In this document: positions 1-14,700 of the stretch, one piece after another
How the letters are laid out: each line of letters starts with the position of its first letter
Numbering within the stretch: position 1 is the first letter of the stretch
Assembly (NCBI RefSeq): GCF_002775205.1
Contig: NC_036460.1
Coordinates: 15,156,402 to 15,220,401 of the forward strand
Origin: Xiphophorus maculatus
Lineage: Eukaryota; Chordata; Actinopteri; Cyprinodontiformes; Poeciliidae
Length of the DNA: 64,000 nucleotides
Direction: 5' to 3'
Notes under the pieces: model-generated
Told to the model about the DNA's origin: nothing
Database searches by the model: none
Seen by the model: the letters and a program-made list of their open reading frames with translations, nothing else
Program-made: the position numbers and the translations under genes

Positions 1-3000
1 GAGTCTGGGTAAAACAGCAGGTGTTAAAGGACACATGAGGAGAAACGGCCGGAGGAGTTCTTTTCTTCAGAGTGCTTTTAAAAGCCCTTTGAGTGAGAAC
101 AAAAATAATAACCCTTTTCCTGCATAAAGTGTAAAATCTGATGTGAGGACATTAAAATCCCTGACTCCCTTTGCATTTAACTACAAATATATTTTCCTGT
201 GTGTGAAAAATGTGTTTTTTATTGCAGAGAAATGGAAAAACAAGTACCTATACTGGAACGTGGGTATGTGGAGTCTATGGAGAATAGCTGAGATGATGGT
301 CAAATGTAGAGCCAACATGTCTGTGTTTTACTGCTGCTCTGTGCTGAGCTTCCAGACCAGTTTCTACCTAATCTTTCCATTAGCTTTGGAGAAATAATAA
401 ATATCTGCTAAGATGGCAGTAATCTTGGTATTTTTGAAGGTAAATCTCACTATGAAAAGTTTGAGAAACACTGCTCTATTTAGAATATTAAAAACTGAAG
501 TAAGACAGCATGGAACGCCAAAAATATTTAACAGTGTCTTCTCATATGAACACCAAATAAAAGTACAACCATGTCCTAATGTAGCCCTCAAAGCTACACT
601 CTGCTTAAACTTACACTACAAAAGCATGTTTATTTACAGACAGGGTGGTGGGGCGATGGCTATCTGCAAAATGAAGAACTCTGTAGCCTCTAGCAGCTCT
701 GAGTCTCAGTAATGGCAGCTCTGGGGACAAAAATTCTGCAGAAATGCTTCAAAATTGCTGTTCTGCCTGCAGCTACTGCTGGTTAAACTCATCAAAGCTC
801 TCAATTACGCCTAGAAAATGTTATACCATAATGGAAAAAGCTAGATCCACATTCCTTATAAAGAAAAAAGATAAAAATATAGCTCTCCAGTTTAAAACAA
901 GCAGAACAAACAAACTTGGTTGTTGTATAATAGCCTTAAGCTAAATTTCTAAGAAAAAAAAACATTCACAAGTTTGTAGATAAAATTAAATGTCAAACTG
1001 ATTCATCTGAGCTGCAAAGGCTTGGCTTTTCGTGATTTACTGGTTTCTTTAGTAGGCCACTTACACCCACAACTTGGAGCAGTCATAATGTTACATTTCT
1101 GCTTTAACATGTGAATAAACCAACAGCAAGCAGTAACTCGGTACATCGCCTAAAGTCCTCTGTGGTGTCATCTTCCCTGTAATTGTATTATCCACATATT
1201 CTAGGTTGCTAAGATCTGACAGGATTATATGATCACACACTTCAAAACATATCGCTGGCTGCTTCAGTGGCTGCTGGAGCTACAGCCAGTCGAAAAACAT
1301 GTCAAGGTGCGAAAAGCAGTTACCTCTGTCAGGCCTGGAGGCAAACCAGAGGCCCACTGACTCTGTAATTACAGCTTTGAAGTTCAGGAAATGTTTCCAC
1401 CAAACACTCACTTCAGACAGGTCCAGAAAACAAGCAAGACAAGGGTGATGACAAACACTGTGCAGTGAAGCGCTTTGTTTCGGACATGCCCTTTCTCAAA
1501 GTACAAAAGCTTACAGTTAGTGAAGATAAGCCATTTAAATTCAAAAAAGCAAACTTTGTATTCATGACAAAACACTTTGGCAGAGGGAAATGTGTATTGA
1601 CTGGCTCAAAGCATTGTGCCAACTTCATTTTAATCTAGCCAGCTCTTCAGCTTGAGTGAAGCTGTTAAAGAGCACAGCTATAGTTGCTCTAATTACAAGA
1701 CTAATTGCTATAAAAACAGGAGCAGATGTGCTTGAAATGATTGTGTGTTACAATGGTTACCTCCTAAGAAGAGTGTGCAGTCCTCCTCACATGGTGTCAT
1801 TTGCAAGAAAGCTGCTGCTATAAATGTTTAACTGTTGCCGCCAGTGCAGAGCTTACACAGCACATGTGGGTGTGAGTGCATCTATGCAAATTGAGGGAAA
1901 GACGAGCATCCTGACACAATCCAGGTGTGGAGTTGACTTTTAAAAGTGAACTTAATCCCAAATCTCCTCTAGAAATAAACAGAACCATGTATCCATCAAA
2001 AATAATCTAGGAAGTCTGTTTAGATTTATATTATCTAGCATCATGGAGAACTATGAGCAGAAAATGATAAAAAAGTTGAAGGTTATTCAAGTTTTGCATC
2101 CAGTCAACAATCTTAACTGAGAAACCATTGGCAGTTCAGAAAAACTGATTCGAGACGTTGAAATTGAAATTTACTTAGTGTACGTGCTTCACCTGTACTG
2201 CCATTTTGGCACAATAAGCAATCAAAGTGTTACTTGCTGTGTTGGAGCCTGAAAGCTTTTTGAGAATGATTACTTCTTAAAATGACTGCAGTGATAAACT
2301 AGCTATTCCTGTTGTCCTCAGTGAAAGTCAAAGTTTCCTCATAGGCTGCTTCCTAAACAAGATGTTCACAGTGGAAGAAACGTCTTTGCTCATTCAGACT
2401 GACTGTAATCTGTTGGAAGCAGAATCTATGATTTCTTAAAAGCAATGTAATATCCAAAGTGGAATTTGAAATAATGTGCAGCAAAACTAATTTGTGAAAT
2501 ATGGAAAAAAAAGGAAACATACAAAGACCAACAAAGTTCTGGGACTCAGCCACCGAGCCTGAGCCGATCCATTTCCAGTGTTCAGCACTGAAGCAATAGA
2601 AGCAGCCTGGACTGTGAAAGCCCTCTCTGTAGCAGGACCTCAGGTTTAGTTCAGTTAGTCGATCACCTTTCATCCCCTCCTTCCCTTTTTCTTTTCTTCC
2701 CCTCCAACTTGCCCTGTCCTGAAGCCTCTCCTGCAGATTTAATAAATGGGTTTCCATTCAGAACTTTTCTTCCTGGGAAACAGACAGTTCTGGGCGTCCA
2801 GATAAACACTGGGCCTTTGGGTCCCGCTGCTATGTGTGCTACGGTTCCCCCTTCTGTTACCTCACTGATGAAAACTAGGAAACGTCACCTTTATGTACTA
2901 CATTGGAAGGATTATGTACATTAGTTACCGTTTCTCTTTTCTAACCCTACTGCTGCTAAAAAAGTAATGTCATAACAAAAAAAATTAATTCCCCAGCAAT

Positions 3001-3409
3001 GTTTCCACTGTACTTTAAGTGTATTAGAGAAAGAGTTAAGAAATAAAGTGTGAAGATCTACATGTTTTACTATATTTTATTGTCTTTTAAATACCTGTTC
3101 AGATCTAGAAAACACTTAAGATTCGGTTGTACACTTTTCCAGACTGTGTACAAAAATGTTAACCATAAAAATTGAAACATTGAAATGAATTCACTAACAT
3201 GGTTTTATATAACTGCTTTCATGATGACGTTAAATAAATCAATCCAATAGTGAAAATAATGTGATGGTTGGATGAGAAATGCAGGAAAGTCTTTCTTTCG
3301 TTTAATCATTTCTCCAGGCAGGAATAATAGAATAATTTGATGACTTTTTGGTTTGAGGGACATAAAACATCTGAATCTGGATTCATCATCTAGCAATTCT
3401 AATGCTCTT

Positions 3410-3438
3410 TAATATCTTTTAGGATCTAAAAGATATTA
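3410..3438. repeat. Perfect 12-bp inverted repeat, 5-nt loop
   Basis: The arm at 3,410-3,421 is exactly complementary to 3,427-3,438 around a five-base spacer. It is AT-rich and lies in the last MIPEP intron. It may be chance or a transposon footprint; no terminator or RNA role is implied. Confidence 0.6.
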
Positions 3439-4016
3439 GATATGTTGCTAGAAAAATGTAATGTTTTTACCATAGAATAATTATTTCCCCTGCAGACATT
3501 TTTACGGCCACTCTTGACTACGATGATTTAAGGAAAGGAAAGCCTGCCAGAAGATTCAAAATGGGTTTTAGCCATGCTGCACACAGTGAGTAGCAGCTCT
3601 CACTTCAGAAGAATCCAATAAAAATAAATGTGAGTTTAAGAAGGGGTCATTGGTTGAAATAAGAAGGGTCTAATTATTTGGTGGCTGAGATATTGGGACT
3701 AGAAAGAGGTGACCACAGGGCTGGTGACCGCAGATCGTTTGTATTGTACTTCCTTTCAGTGTCATTATTTGGGAGATTAACAAACTCCCCGTTAACAGGA
3801 TTACTGAAATGGCCAAACTTAAATTTCTATTCTTAGCTGCTCTGTGGAAACTCGGCAACAAGCAGCCCATGCTCAGATCCATCTTTAGTTAAGGTCAGTG
3901 CTTCACCTAAGTGTGGCTCCAGCTCTGGGCTGAGCTCCTGCAGCAGTGGAGCAGGAGGAGCGCTATCTTCAGCTCGACAACGTCCAACAAACTTCCAGAA
4001 AACTACCAAACAGCCA

Positions 4017-4215
4017 AAACATTAACTTCTTTTAAATAAAGGCTAAAACCCACCTGTTTGCATTTGATGAAAAGCAAATGTAACATTGATTAATATATTT
4101 TATGATGATTATTATGATTATTATTATGGTTTTTGAGAATATGTAACAAGTGTTGCTTTTTGCATAATTAGTGTATTGTGGTTTTATTATATGAAGCACT
4201 TTGAACTGCCTTCAT
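4017..4215 (+). repeat. Degenerate fish interspersed repeat tail
   Basis: Contains a CTAAAACCCACCTGTTTGCA block followed about 130 bases later by GAAGCACTTTGAACTGCCTT. The same two blocks recur in the same order at about 6,115-6,305, which marks two copies of one dispersed family, probably a retroelement 3' tail. The family name is not assigned. Confidence 0.5.
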
Positions 4216-5235
4216 CATCCCGCTTTTATGCATGGGCTAGTCTTAAAAACAAATAGAAAACTGGACATTTCCAACTTTTGAGTGTTATAAAAGAACTTCA
4301 GAGAATGCTATTAATTATTTACACTTTCTAAGACAAGGACAAAAACAAAATCATGAATTTTAAGCTAACAATGAAACAAAGAAATCTGGATTTTCCTTTA
4401 CTGGGATGCACAGTAAGTGCTGCATAATCTTCTTTTGCTGTGGAAGTACTAATGTAAGACACTCCTTTACTGAATAATATGTTTTAATCTTGGTTCCCTC
4501 AACCAAAAACGTGCGTTTTTAAAGAATGCTATGCAGCATCTTGGTCAGAGAGGAACCTACAGTAATATATTGAACAGTAATATATTGTTCCCATGCTCCA
4601 AACCAATATATCTTATCTGAAGAAGTCAAGGATTCAGTTCATTTACTGGGTTTCCAGCTTTGCAAAGTCAGCAGCGCTGAGGACACAGACACTAAAACTT
4701 ATAATCAGCAGTTTCCGCCTCGCCTTCCCTTTCTGCTTTGTTCTGTGGACAAATGCAGGCAGCTGGAAGGCAGACAGAGCAGGCTCTACATTCAATATCA
4801 CAGAGGAGTGCTGGCTTTGTCTCTGGGACAACAAAGCTCTTGTAAACAAAGATAAGAAGCATAAGGTGTGTTTAACGTTTAAATATATGCCACAGAGAAA
4901 GAGACTGTTAAAACCACAACAGCTGGATGAGCTGCGTCTGTGCTTTCAAGGACGTCTTTCTGCTTAAAACGAGACAAAACAAAGCAAGAAACCCAAAGAG
5001 CTTCTTGATTAGTTTGTCCAGACAGTTAAAACTAATTGCCGGCATACTGGTGATGCAATTAGACATGCCTTATTATACTCATATCACAAGAAGCTATTAC
5101 AACAAGGAAATTCATTTCTGATACGATAATTTCCAGTGGAATCCCTTATCTGCATGTTTATTGTGACTTGAACATTTCTCCTATTAAAAAAGAACCCACT
5201 CCTCCAGGATTTATGTGAAAAAAACTTTAACTTGC

Positions 5236-8200
5236 CTTCCACCATCAACACTGGCTCTTTAGCTCCTCCATGAGCCAGCATCTCCCGTCGGTAACGCTCA
5301 CCCATGTCCCTGACAAAGACACAGATGGACAGAGAAAGACAAGGAGGAGAAATGGTTAGACATGGCATTATACTCCCATGTCAGAACCTTGGGCAGTCTT
5401 TGGATGTCCAAAGCTAAAGTCCTATTACTTTACCAGGGCTGCCACAGTAAGTGAAACAAAAACCAACTTCAATAGAAAATGTAGAGAAAAAAGCCTGAAA
5501 ACGCACTAGAGCGTCTGAATTTCAAATAATGCTCTGCTTTGTCCAGTTTTGTCTCTTTGTGTCATTACAGGATGTGGTGTAGATTCAGGTATGGATTTAT
5601 GAATCACAGCAGACACTTGCTGGTTCCAGCTTCATGTTTTGTATGTCACATTTAGCATCAGGCTGAGACTCAAACAGTATCCAGAGGAGGCAGCATGTCA
5701 GGCTGAATCAGTCTCAGAACTTCAGACATCCAACAGTTCAACACCATGTCTACATCCATCATTTCACTTTCTAAAAAGCAAGAAGTTCAAAGGAGGGTAT
5801 TATTTATTTTCCCAGCATATGGTGCCAATTTATAGCACAATGAAGAAACTATGTTACCTGCAGTTGTTATAAAATTCTGCTTTTATCAAATATGATTTAA
5901 ATGAAATTTGACTTCGCATTTTGATGCCTTGAAATTGGGCCTCTGTCTCTTTAAGAGCATACTCATTCTGAGCATACTTTCCGATATCACTCTCCTTAGA
6001 AATCATTCTTTTATTATCAAGCTATAAAACCTTACAAAGTAATTCTAAATATTTTTGGTTCATTAGTTCATTAGTAGTAGGAGTGTAACAGGTAAATCTT
6101 CTATGGATGCAAACTCGACTAAAAACCCACCTGTTTAGGATTGTATTTGAAACGTAATCAATTACAAATTTATTGATGGAACCTGACCTAATGTCGTGTT
6201 TTGATTGTTGATTCTATGTTGCATTGTGTTTCTGTGTTTGATATGGTGTAAAGCACTTTGAAATGCCTTGCTGCTGAAATGTGCTATACAAATAAAATTT
6301 GATTGATTAGTTAAAGAGCAACTGAACCATTAAAAGTGACTAGCTTCTTGCCAAAGGTTGATTCTGCATCAATGAAAAGCCTCTTAAAAGCTTATATAGC
6401 ATTGCTAATTACTTATAATTATAAATAGGGGATACAGCTCACTCCCAGTAGGAAACATCTAATTTAACATTTCTTCCAGTTTCCCTTAATTCCTTGTAAA
6501 AATACACAAACACTACAAACTAACAAAGTGGTTTTGATCCCCAGTTTTCAGGGTCTTCAACCTGAATGATAGTCATGAAGCATTACGCTCACCTGTTTAA
6601 TGGATCCTGAACAAAGCACTGCTTCCACACCATGGAGGCCACAGCCCGCGACATGAGGTAAGAGTAGTACTTAGCCCCATAGCCAATCAGGTGGCTGAAT
6701 CTCAGCTGCCACGCCTACAACAGAGCAGCCAGGATAAAACTTTAGATCACTTCTGTTTGGATGGATTTTTCTGGGAATATAAACTTCTTAAGAACATTGG
6801 TCATCAAGTACAAATAGTTAAGTACAAATAGGTTTATTTCCTTTAATGTGTTCACATTCACAACAATAGTTGATCTCACCCGAAAAAAAGATCAAGCAGA
6901 ATTTGTTTGTCACTTTTTGTGCTACAGTAATTTGCAAGAAGTGTTCACACATTACAGGGAAGATATATTATTTCTTTTAATCACAATATTCATATAGTTT
7001 TAATGCAATAAATCAAATTACATAGATGAGAAACAAGAAGAACTACTGTATATACAAAAAATCCTAATTCCCCTCTGGGAGATTTAATCCTACAGGTGGA
7101 GATGATAAATGTGAGCTTGTTAAAAACAATAAATGTGCCACACATCATGCCCGTAAGGCAGAGAACATTTGTGTTTGAAAAGATGTCAGTCAGCGCCTGA
7201 CTCATAACTGCTGGCAGCCTCTATTTTTAATGCAATATGCAATTATATTATCCTCAAACTTAAATACGGTTTTTAAAAAAGTAATTGGTGCATACAAATG
7301 TGTAAAAAGGATTAAAATAATCAATGTTTTATTGCAGCAGAACATCCTTCCATCCTGATACTTGTAAAAGAAAATACAACCTTATGTTTTGGTAAATTTT
7401 GTCAAAAATAATTATTTTTTCTGCACAAAAATTTCTGCTGGTGTAACAACTGTTGATACGCCAAGCAAAGTTTTTTTTTGTTTTTTTTTTTAACTTACAT
7501 TGCAATATTTCTTAAGTTTGTTAGTGTTTAGGGAACTTTTAATTTGTAGCACATTACTTGTTTCCCTGAAGTATAAATATGACATGATACATTTCTTTAA
7601 GTATACCTTCAAAATGGGAAAACAAGAGATTAGACTATTAGAGTAAGGCAGGTGTGTGTTGATCCATGTAAACTATGAAATGCTACAAGAAAACAGCTCT
7701 TCACATAAAATGTTCTAATGTCCATATTACCAGTAAAAAGTTTATCAAGATAAACAATGATTGATGAAGACCCAAAGGTTACATTTATTTTCATTTTAGA
7801 AGCAGCTGATTGTTTCACTTTCAATATAGTGAAACTAAAAGTAGGAAAAACTGACACCTGATAGAGGCACAAAACATAATAACATCTTCAATTTATTTTG
7901 TTAAGAGAGGCTGTCAGAATATCAGTTTGAATCTGTTGTCGAACACTGAAACTCCTGCAAACTGTAACACAGCTGCCATGAACCTAAAGGGTAAAATTTA
8001 ACATGAGTAAAACTTATTTAGCTTTAAAATCTTCAGGTACTTCAGGTCTTATTAAATAAATGCAAAAAAGGATATCTCGTACATTAAAAGCTCTGTGTTA
8101 AAGAGCCAGTCCACTTGAGTTATTAATATAATGAGAAGGAAGGTAGACAAAAAAAATTAATTGCAGCTTACAAGGTCCTTCTATTAAAAGAACAAACAGG

Positions 8201-11200
8201 GAAATTCCTAAATGCCAGGAAGCGCCGTTCTCCTCCTTTCTTGTTTCCCCTGTGGATGCCTGAAGGGGCCCCTCACCATATCTATAAAGGCGAGGTTTTT
8301 TTTTTTATGATCTGTACACTGATCACTCCGGGGAATTCAGCTGGCAAACATTCCAAGACTCAGCAAGACAAGTTTACTGCTACAGTTAACAATGATATCA
8401 GACTGCACACTTTTGTAATAAAAGTTGATCTTTCTCTAGAATTGATATGCTTTGATTATTGCAGGAGTGTTTGCCCAGCTAAGAATGGGATTCAATATGA
8501 GCATAGAAACCACAACAAAGATGACAAAGAAATGCTACTGTTTTCTGATTTAATTTATTGAAGTGGTGCTTTGTAGCTTGTTCAGTAATTTCAATGATTT
8601 GAGGAATACAAACAGTGGGCGTTTTTGTTATCTAATCTTGGAGTCTTTGAAACAAAGCGTAGAAAAATTATTTGGGTGCTAGATAGACATATTAAAAGGA
8701 TGACTTGAATGGGATTAGTGGTTTTCCCAGAAATCCCCAATTCATGTAATGAATGCATCTGAAATAAATGAAATCTAGAAATAAAAAAAAATCTTAGAGG
8801 CACCAATTGTGAAGTTTTGAGCCAAAATGGATGATCCAATAAAAAAAATTGGAACAATGACATTAGCATTGATCGTAACATTTTTAATACTTTCATGAGG
8901 TCTTGGCCAGGTCGTGGTATTATGGTCTACATGGTTTTAAAAACTTAGTGTTTCAAAACTAGCTAAATAAATGCTGCACACTACCAGTAAGCTGGTAGGA
9001 AGACAACTTGACTGACAATTTTCCAGTTGTGAAAAACCTGGACAGTCAGAGTGGAATCTCTATATGCGTCATACATCAGTCTTATTAAAGTAACAATGTC
9101 TTCAATTTAGATTTAACAAGACATGAGCAGCTTATCTGTGAAGCACCCAACTGCAGAGAGCCTGACTAATTAACCAGTTAATTGGTATACTTGTTTTGAT
9201 CTAAAGCAAAATAGACAAATCGTTTAATGGGTTTTTAAATCGGTATAGTTGCTGAAGTTTATTTATGAAACTAACAATATAGAGGTTTCAGACAAAATCT
9301 TAGCTGTAATAATTAATATACTATATTGCTATTTTAGCAGCTGCAGCAGGACTAATTGTTGCTACTTTGTAAAACATAATTTATTTGTAAATAATTCCCA
9401 TTTTTTAAGACGGTAATAAGCAATTTATCGTATTGCAGCACTTGCCATATCTGTGAATACTTCAATAAAACGTGTCCGCAGCTGTTTGACAGTTTAAACC
9501 TAAGTGTTGGCTGATCCTCTCCAACTGTGGTCAAACAGCTTTGAACCTTCATCTACCCTGAGCGATGCAGCAGTGGGAAAAATACTCAGACTCTAAAGTG
9601 TCATGCTGACATGGCTCTTCTGGGCTGAGGGGACTTTAATAAGAGGAAAATGCACTCTTGAGAGGAGTCACGGCTCACATAACTTTGTAGTGAGGAAAAG
9701 TTTGCTGTGTAAAACAGATATAAAGCAGCTTGGATCACAGAGATTAGGAGGCCTGTTGAAGCTGTTTGACGTCTAATTCAGACAAAATGGAAAATGCACA
9801 GTAGTTTGCAAATTATTCAAATACCCTGAACATTTTCTCAATTTGTTGAGTTTGAGGAACGAACTGCTATGTATTTTGCATCACAGAAAAAACATACAAG
9901 AGCAAATAATAGTGAAGTGGGAAAAACTTATTGCACCATGTCAATACATGGTATATGAATATGATTTCATATAAACCATTCAATTGCAATTGTGGCTTCA
10001 TGTTGGGGTCACTGTCCTGCTGGAAGTATGATGCTGCCACCACCATGTTTCATAGAGTCTTCCAGGCTTATGTTCAGTGTTAGTATTCTATTTTCATGGA
10101 GATGTATTGGAGTAAAGAAGACTTAGGAGAATTACATGCCATGCTTATCAGATTTTTATATTGAAAATAAAAATGTAAACAGTGCATCATTTTTCTTCAC
10201 ACTACATTGGGCTGGCCTCCTAAATAAAGCTCCAACAAATAACATAGAAATTTGGGTTTGTATCATGACTAAATGTGAAATAATCATTCATAAAAAAAGA
10301 AACTACTCTACTTACGTTAGTGTTTACAAAGAGTTTAACCAACTTTTCCTTGCAATTGTTTGCAACAGATTTGAGTAAGAAAAAAGCTATTTGAAGAGCT
10401 ATTTATTATTTTTGAAGATCCTTTAAGAACCCATCACACTATCCCTGTAAATGATTTTTAGACTCTAAACTTCTCTTTTGTTTTTAATCCCTTTGACTCA
10501 AATTGGATGATTAACATCAACATTTCTAAGAGATTGCATGTGGGTGACGCGTCAGCACAATATCCGTCTGATCCTTACAAAAGACACAAAGTAACTGCAG
10601 GCTTTTCATTCTTATATGGGAGATAAAAGACATGTTACGCTCTTTCCACGCTCAAATTGTGTTTCCTTCATCGTGCTACACCACAACTGCATAATTCTAC
10701 AAAAGACATGAGCTGTTGTGTAATTAATGCTTAAAAAGATTGGATCATTGTTGAAAAGAGGAGAAAACACACAAAGAAGCAAACAAATGTCTCACTTTCT
10801 GCTTGTTAGTTCCCCTCAAACATCTTGATCTTAAAATTGAGCATGTGGTCTGTGTTACCCGCAGCTGATCCTCTTTCTTAGTACACAACAGGAACCAAGA
10901 ACTGTGCATTATTAATGACAGGTTTCAAAGCTAGCTTAATGGTTAGATCAAAAAGAAGCTGAAATAGTTTAAGAAAAAAACAACAAACTCTAAAATGGTT
11001 GAGAGCAATCATTGGAGAGTTTAAATAAGTCCACTTTCTCTTAAAATGAGGAATATATCCCACAACATGACTCAAGATCCAGCTCTGCACAAAGTGTCTC
11101 ATTATGGTTTGGAAAGCTAAAGAGCACTCAGCAGTCCAAAAACTACCATAAGAGTTACAGAGAGACAAACAAGCAGGAGTGCTTTGAAGAGAACCGCAGA

Positions 11201-11781
11201 CCTAGACGCTGACATTATGAGGCAATATTCAGCTTTTCTGCAATCTGTATTCCTGATGGTACCCCACATAATTATAGCTCCAAGGGAATTCCAAGGGAAG
11301 ACCATTGCAAGCTGAAATATGACTTTCATTTTATTCCATTTTACCTCTTGGCCCCATCCTTTCACTTACAGCTGCAGAAGTGGGGAAAACTTGGCTCTTT
11401 TTTTCATTAAAGGGCTCAGAGGAAGAGTTTCAAATATTTCCCATAGGAGAGCTCATAGAAGGACTGAGTGTGCTCTGTTATTTCAGGAAAGCTTTAAACG
11501 GGACTTTAATCCTATAACTGCCTTTGAGTCTGAGGGGGTTATACATAAAACGAAGCAAAAAGTAGAGAAGGAAAGGAAAAGGCTTTGGTGTTTTTAAAGA
11601 CACTGATGAAGAGAATGCAAGTTAATCAATAGTTGTAAAAAAGGCTTTTATGATTGGGATGTACCGTGTTGGGTGTATAAGGCAACCCATAAAACTTCTC
11701 TTGCATCTCCTTGAGGATTTCTGTTGTGGAGCGGTTCTGTGGTTTGCCATGATAGATCTGGTCCAAGACTGCATAGAAAAC
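5236..11781 (-). CDS. MIPEP: MIPEP exons 16-18, C-terminal helical part
   Basis: Exon 16 (11665-11781) encodes [12 protein letters not shown], exon 17 (6593-6714) encodes a block including [20 protein letters not shown], and exon 18 (5236-5309) encodes [17 protein letters not shown]. In M3 peptidases the conserved GYGAxYYSYL segment supplies substrate-contacting tyrosines near the active site. Exon 18 ends inside the codon after MVE; its donor is GC (AG before GCAAGT) instead of GT. The two flanking introns are large: 6,715-11,664 and the one running off the left edge. Confidence 0.93.
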
Positions 11782-14700
11782 CTGACAAAAAAGAAGAAAA
11801 CTCAACAACAACAACAACAAAAAGCACAGGGCTCTCCCACACAAAATAATGTAAATTACCACAGGAGCTGCCTGTTTTGTTTTTTAACGTTCATATTTGC
11901 AGCATTGTCTGACGAAGTATCTCCACAAGAATCAGAAAATCATATTTTAGTTTTCAATAAATCATAATGCCAACCCTATATACTGTCCTGTTAATTTCAT
12001 AACAGATGCTACAAATAAAGGGTTTGGCCCACTACAGTGCAGTCCAGCAACATCCGGATATAATCTTAACTAATGGAAGCATCTTTTGAATCATATGTTA
12101 AACTCCAGGCCCGCAAGCCAAATCCGACCCGACATACTGTAACTATTTCAAATGCCCTCTAAACTCTCTGGCAGGCTGGCCTCCAGTAGAACTTTATGAT
12201 AACAGTGTGCTTATGTGTTATTTTATTACTTCAATATTACATATTTAATATTGTTTTAGATTATTTCATGTTAGCAGTCCTCCCTGTGAACAATGTGTCA
12301 GTTTGTATGCATGCAACACATACAACAAATATAGGTGATGTACATTTTTAGTCAAATCAGGATTTGTTAGTTGTTGTTTTCAACATTAAAAAACAAAAAA
12401 AGCCAAAGAGACACCATCTGAACTGGCTGCTCCATGTCTGTGTGGACATCACATAGGAGATGTGATCTCCTATGTAAGACAGGAGAAAATGTGCACGGAA
12501 GCCAGATATTACACTTTATGATGCTGAAATCAAATGTAAAGGGGAAAAAAGGGAAAAACTGATAATGAAGTAGGAGTAAAAGTTTTTCTGTGACATGTTT
12601 TTATTATTGTATGCTTTGACACTTTTGAAACTAACTGAATGTATTTCTCAGGTTGAATGTAAATGTTGATGCTTCTACACGGTGCTGCTATCTTTCCAAG
12701 TCTCTCTTTCAAAAGAGCTTGGAGATCTCAATTAGGTTTTTTATCTGGTTAAATAAAGGCTATTATTATTATTATTATCTAGGATGATAACATCTGAATA
12801 CATATTAAATACCGTAATTGAATTCCCTATTAGTTTAATGGAAATGTAATAATCACACAAAAAACTCCATTCAAACTCTTGTGATTAAATCTCGTATCAA
12901 CCTGAAAACTGTTGAATTTAAAACTCCAGTTAGATTTCCATAGGCTGGGGATTTTACCTGCAGCTGGGTGTCTGCCGCTCCGCACACCTTCTTGGACTCA
13001 CACAGACGAGCCACCATGTTCTCAGGCAGAGGCTGATGAAACACAGACAGAGTAAACCTGTCAGCTAGGTTGTCTTTTAAAACACTACTCTCTTCATTCT
13101 GCGGTGTCAGTCATACCTGTCCAGTTTCAAAATGACGGGCGAACTGGCTGATGACTCGATAGTCTGTGGCAAAATACTCCATGAGGATGGAGGGGACTTC
13201 GGCAAAATCAGTCGCACACCTGGTTCCTTGAAGAGCAACATGAAAACTTATGAACTTTGACTTCTCATGAATAAAGGTGAAAAGTGTAAAAAAGAGGGAG
13301 GGGGGCATGGTACATTGGAGGTTAGGATTAAGTTACAAATTAGGCCGATTTTATGAACAACTTACATTTCAGAAACATGTTTGAACACATTTAAACAAGA
13401 CAGCCACTAAAGTAGCAACTACGAGTTTAGTCAATATTGTCACGCGGCTAATGATCTCTTAAATTACTTGGCATTTTTCAGAGTCATCTGACACTGAAAA
13501 TGGTGTCGAGCGTCGTGTAAACCCTGCCAGAGGCTTACACGTGATCAGACTCACTTTCCATTTCAAATTCACTGCGATGAAACAAAAACCCTTCAGGTCT
13601 GTGTCAAACAATGTAATTCTAGCTTGTGACATTTGGGACTACACACAGTCATCATTTACAGACTTGGAGCTCATAAAGCTCATAAAATGTCAACCAGAGA
13701 ACACCTTCTGTGCTGTTGGATTGTTATTACTTCACTAAGTCCTGTCTCATTTTCCAAAGTAGACTTTAATTCAAATAAGCCCTTTGAGTTTTGCATGGTT
13801 ACAATTTGTGATTTGCTCAGAGGGTGTGTGCGTCCGTCCTCGCTGCACCTGTCACGTGTTGGTAGCGAGTCCTTCCCAGCATGGAGTGCATGGCGTGGCC
13901 CATCTCATGGAAGAGGTTCTCCATCATGCCCGGGGTGAGCAGAGTGGGGGCGCTCTTGGTGGGGTGGGGGAGGCTCAGCATCAGCACGACGACCGGCAGC
14001 TGGTACTGATCCGTTTCCTGGCACCAGCGTCCGCCCCGGATGGTGAAGTGACAGTCCTGCATGGACAAGCATAACGTTGCGTCCAATGAATTAGAATATT
14101 ATTGAACAGGTCATTAATTTCAGTAACTGAAGTGAAACACTATATTTTAATAATTACGCAGAGCTGTATGTTTTTAAGCCTTTATTTCTGTAATTAAGAG
14201 GATTTGTCTGCTTACAGTTAATGAAACGCAAGATTTAAAATCAGGATATTGCATCAGAATAACAAAAAATGAATTTTCATTATTATGAATAATAAGAAAT
14301 ATTTGTTATTGAAAAGTATCCAGCACCTGCTTGAAGGTTATTTTTAAATTGTACTTTTAATATAATGGACATCATATTCTAGTTTATTAACCATGATTTA
14401 TTATGGTGACCTAAATCATTACCTAATTTTCAGACCAGAAAATGAAAATGATACCATTTATGTTTTGAATTAGAGAAGAAAAATAGAAAAATTTGAACCT
14501 GAGGCAGCAGCTTCAAATTGGAGACTAATATAACATTTATCAATAATATATCAAACACAAGTCATGTTTGACATATACAGCAAATGTATAACTACAGGTA
14601 ACATAATTACTTTATTCTGCTATAAAATGGCACTATGTGCCTGTACAATACATAACACTGCCTCTATAAATGCTGTTAAATAATATATTAGAAAGTTTAA

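Larger units (their letters stand above)
1..5235 (-). other. MIPEP: Last visible MIPEP intron (no coding exon found)
   Basis: This stretch follows MIPEP exon 18 on the minus strand and should be the intron leading to the terminal exon. Family members end about 45 residues after the last motif seen, and no matching coding segment with an acceptor occurs here, so the terminal exon probably lies left of position 1. Open frames here are short, lack splice context and resemble no family I know. Visible items are a perfect 12-bp hairpin at 3,410-3,438 and a degenerate repeat at about 4,017-4,215. An unrelated small or non-coding gene cannot be excluded. Confidence 0.6.

Noticed and set aside
4593-4967. 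124-codon open frame in the last MIPEP intron
   Set aside because: No similarity to any family that I know, low-complexity composition typical of chance frames, and no promoter or splice context.
1-5235. Terminal exon of MIPEP
   Set aside because: I looked on the minus strand for the family's C-terminal block after an acceptor and found none; it is probably left of the window.
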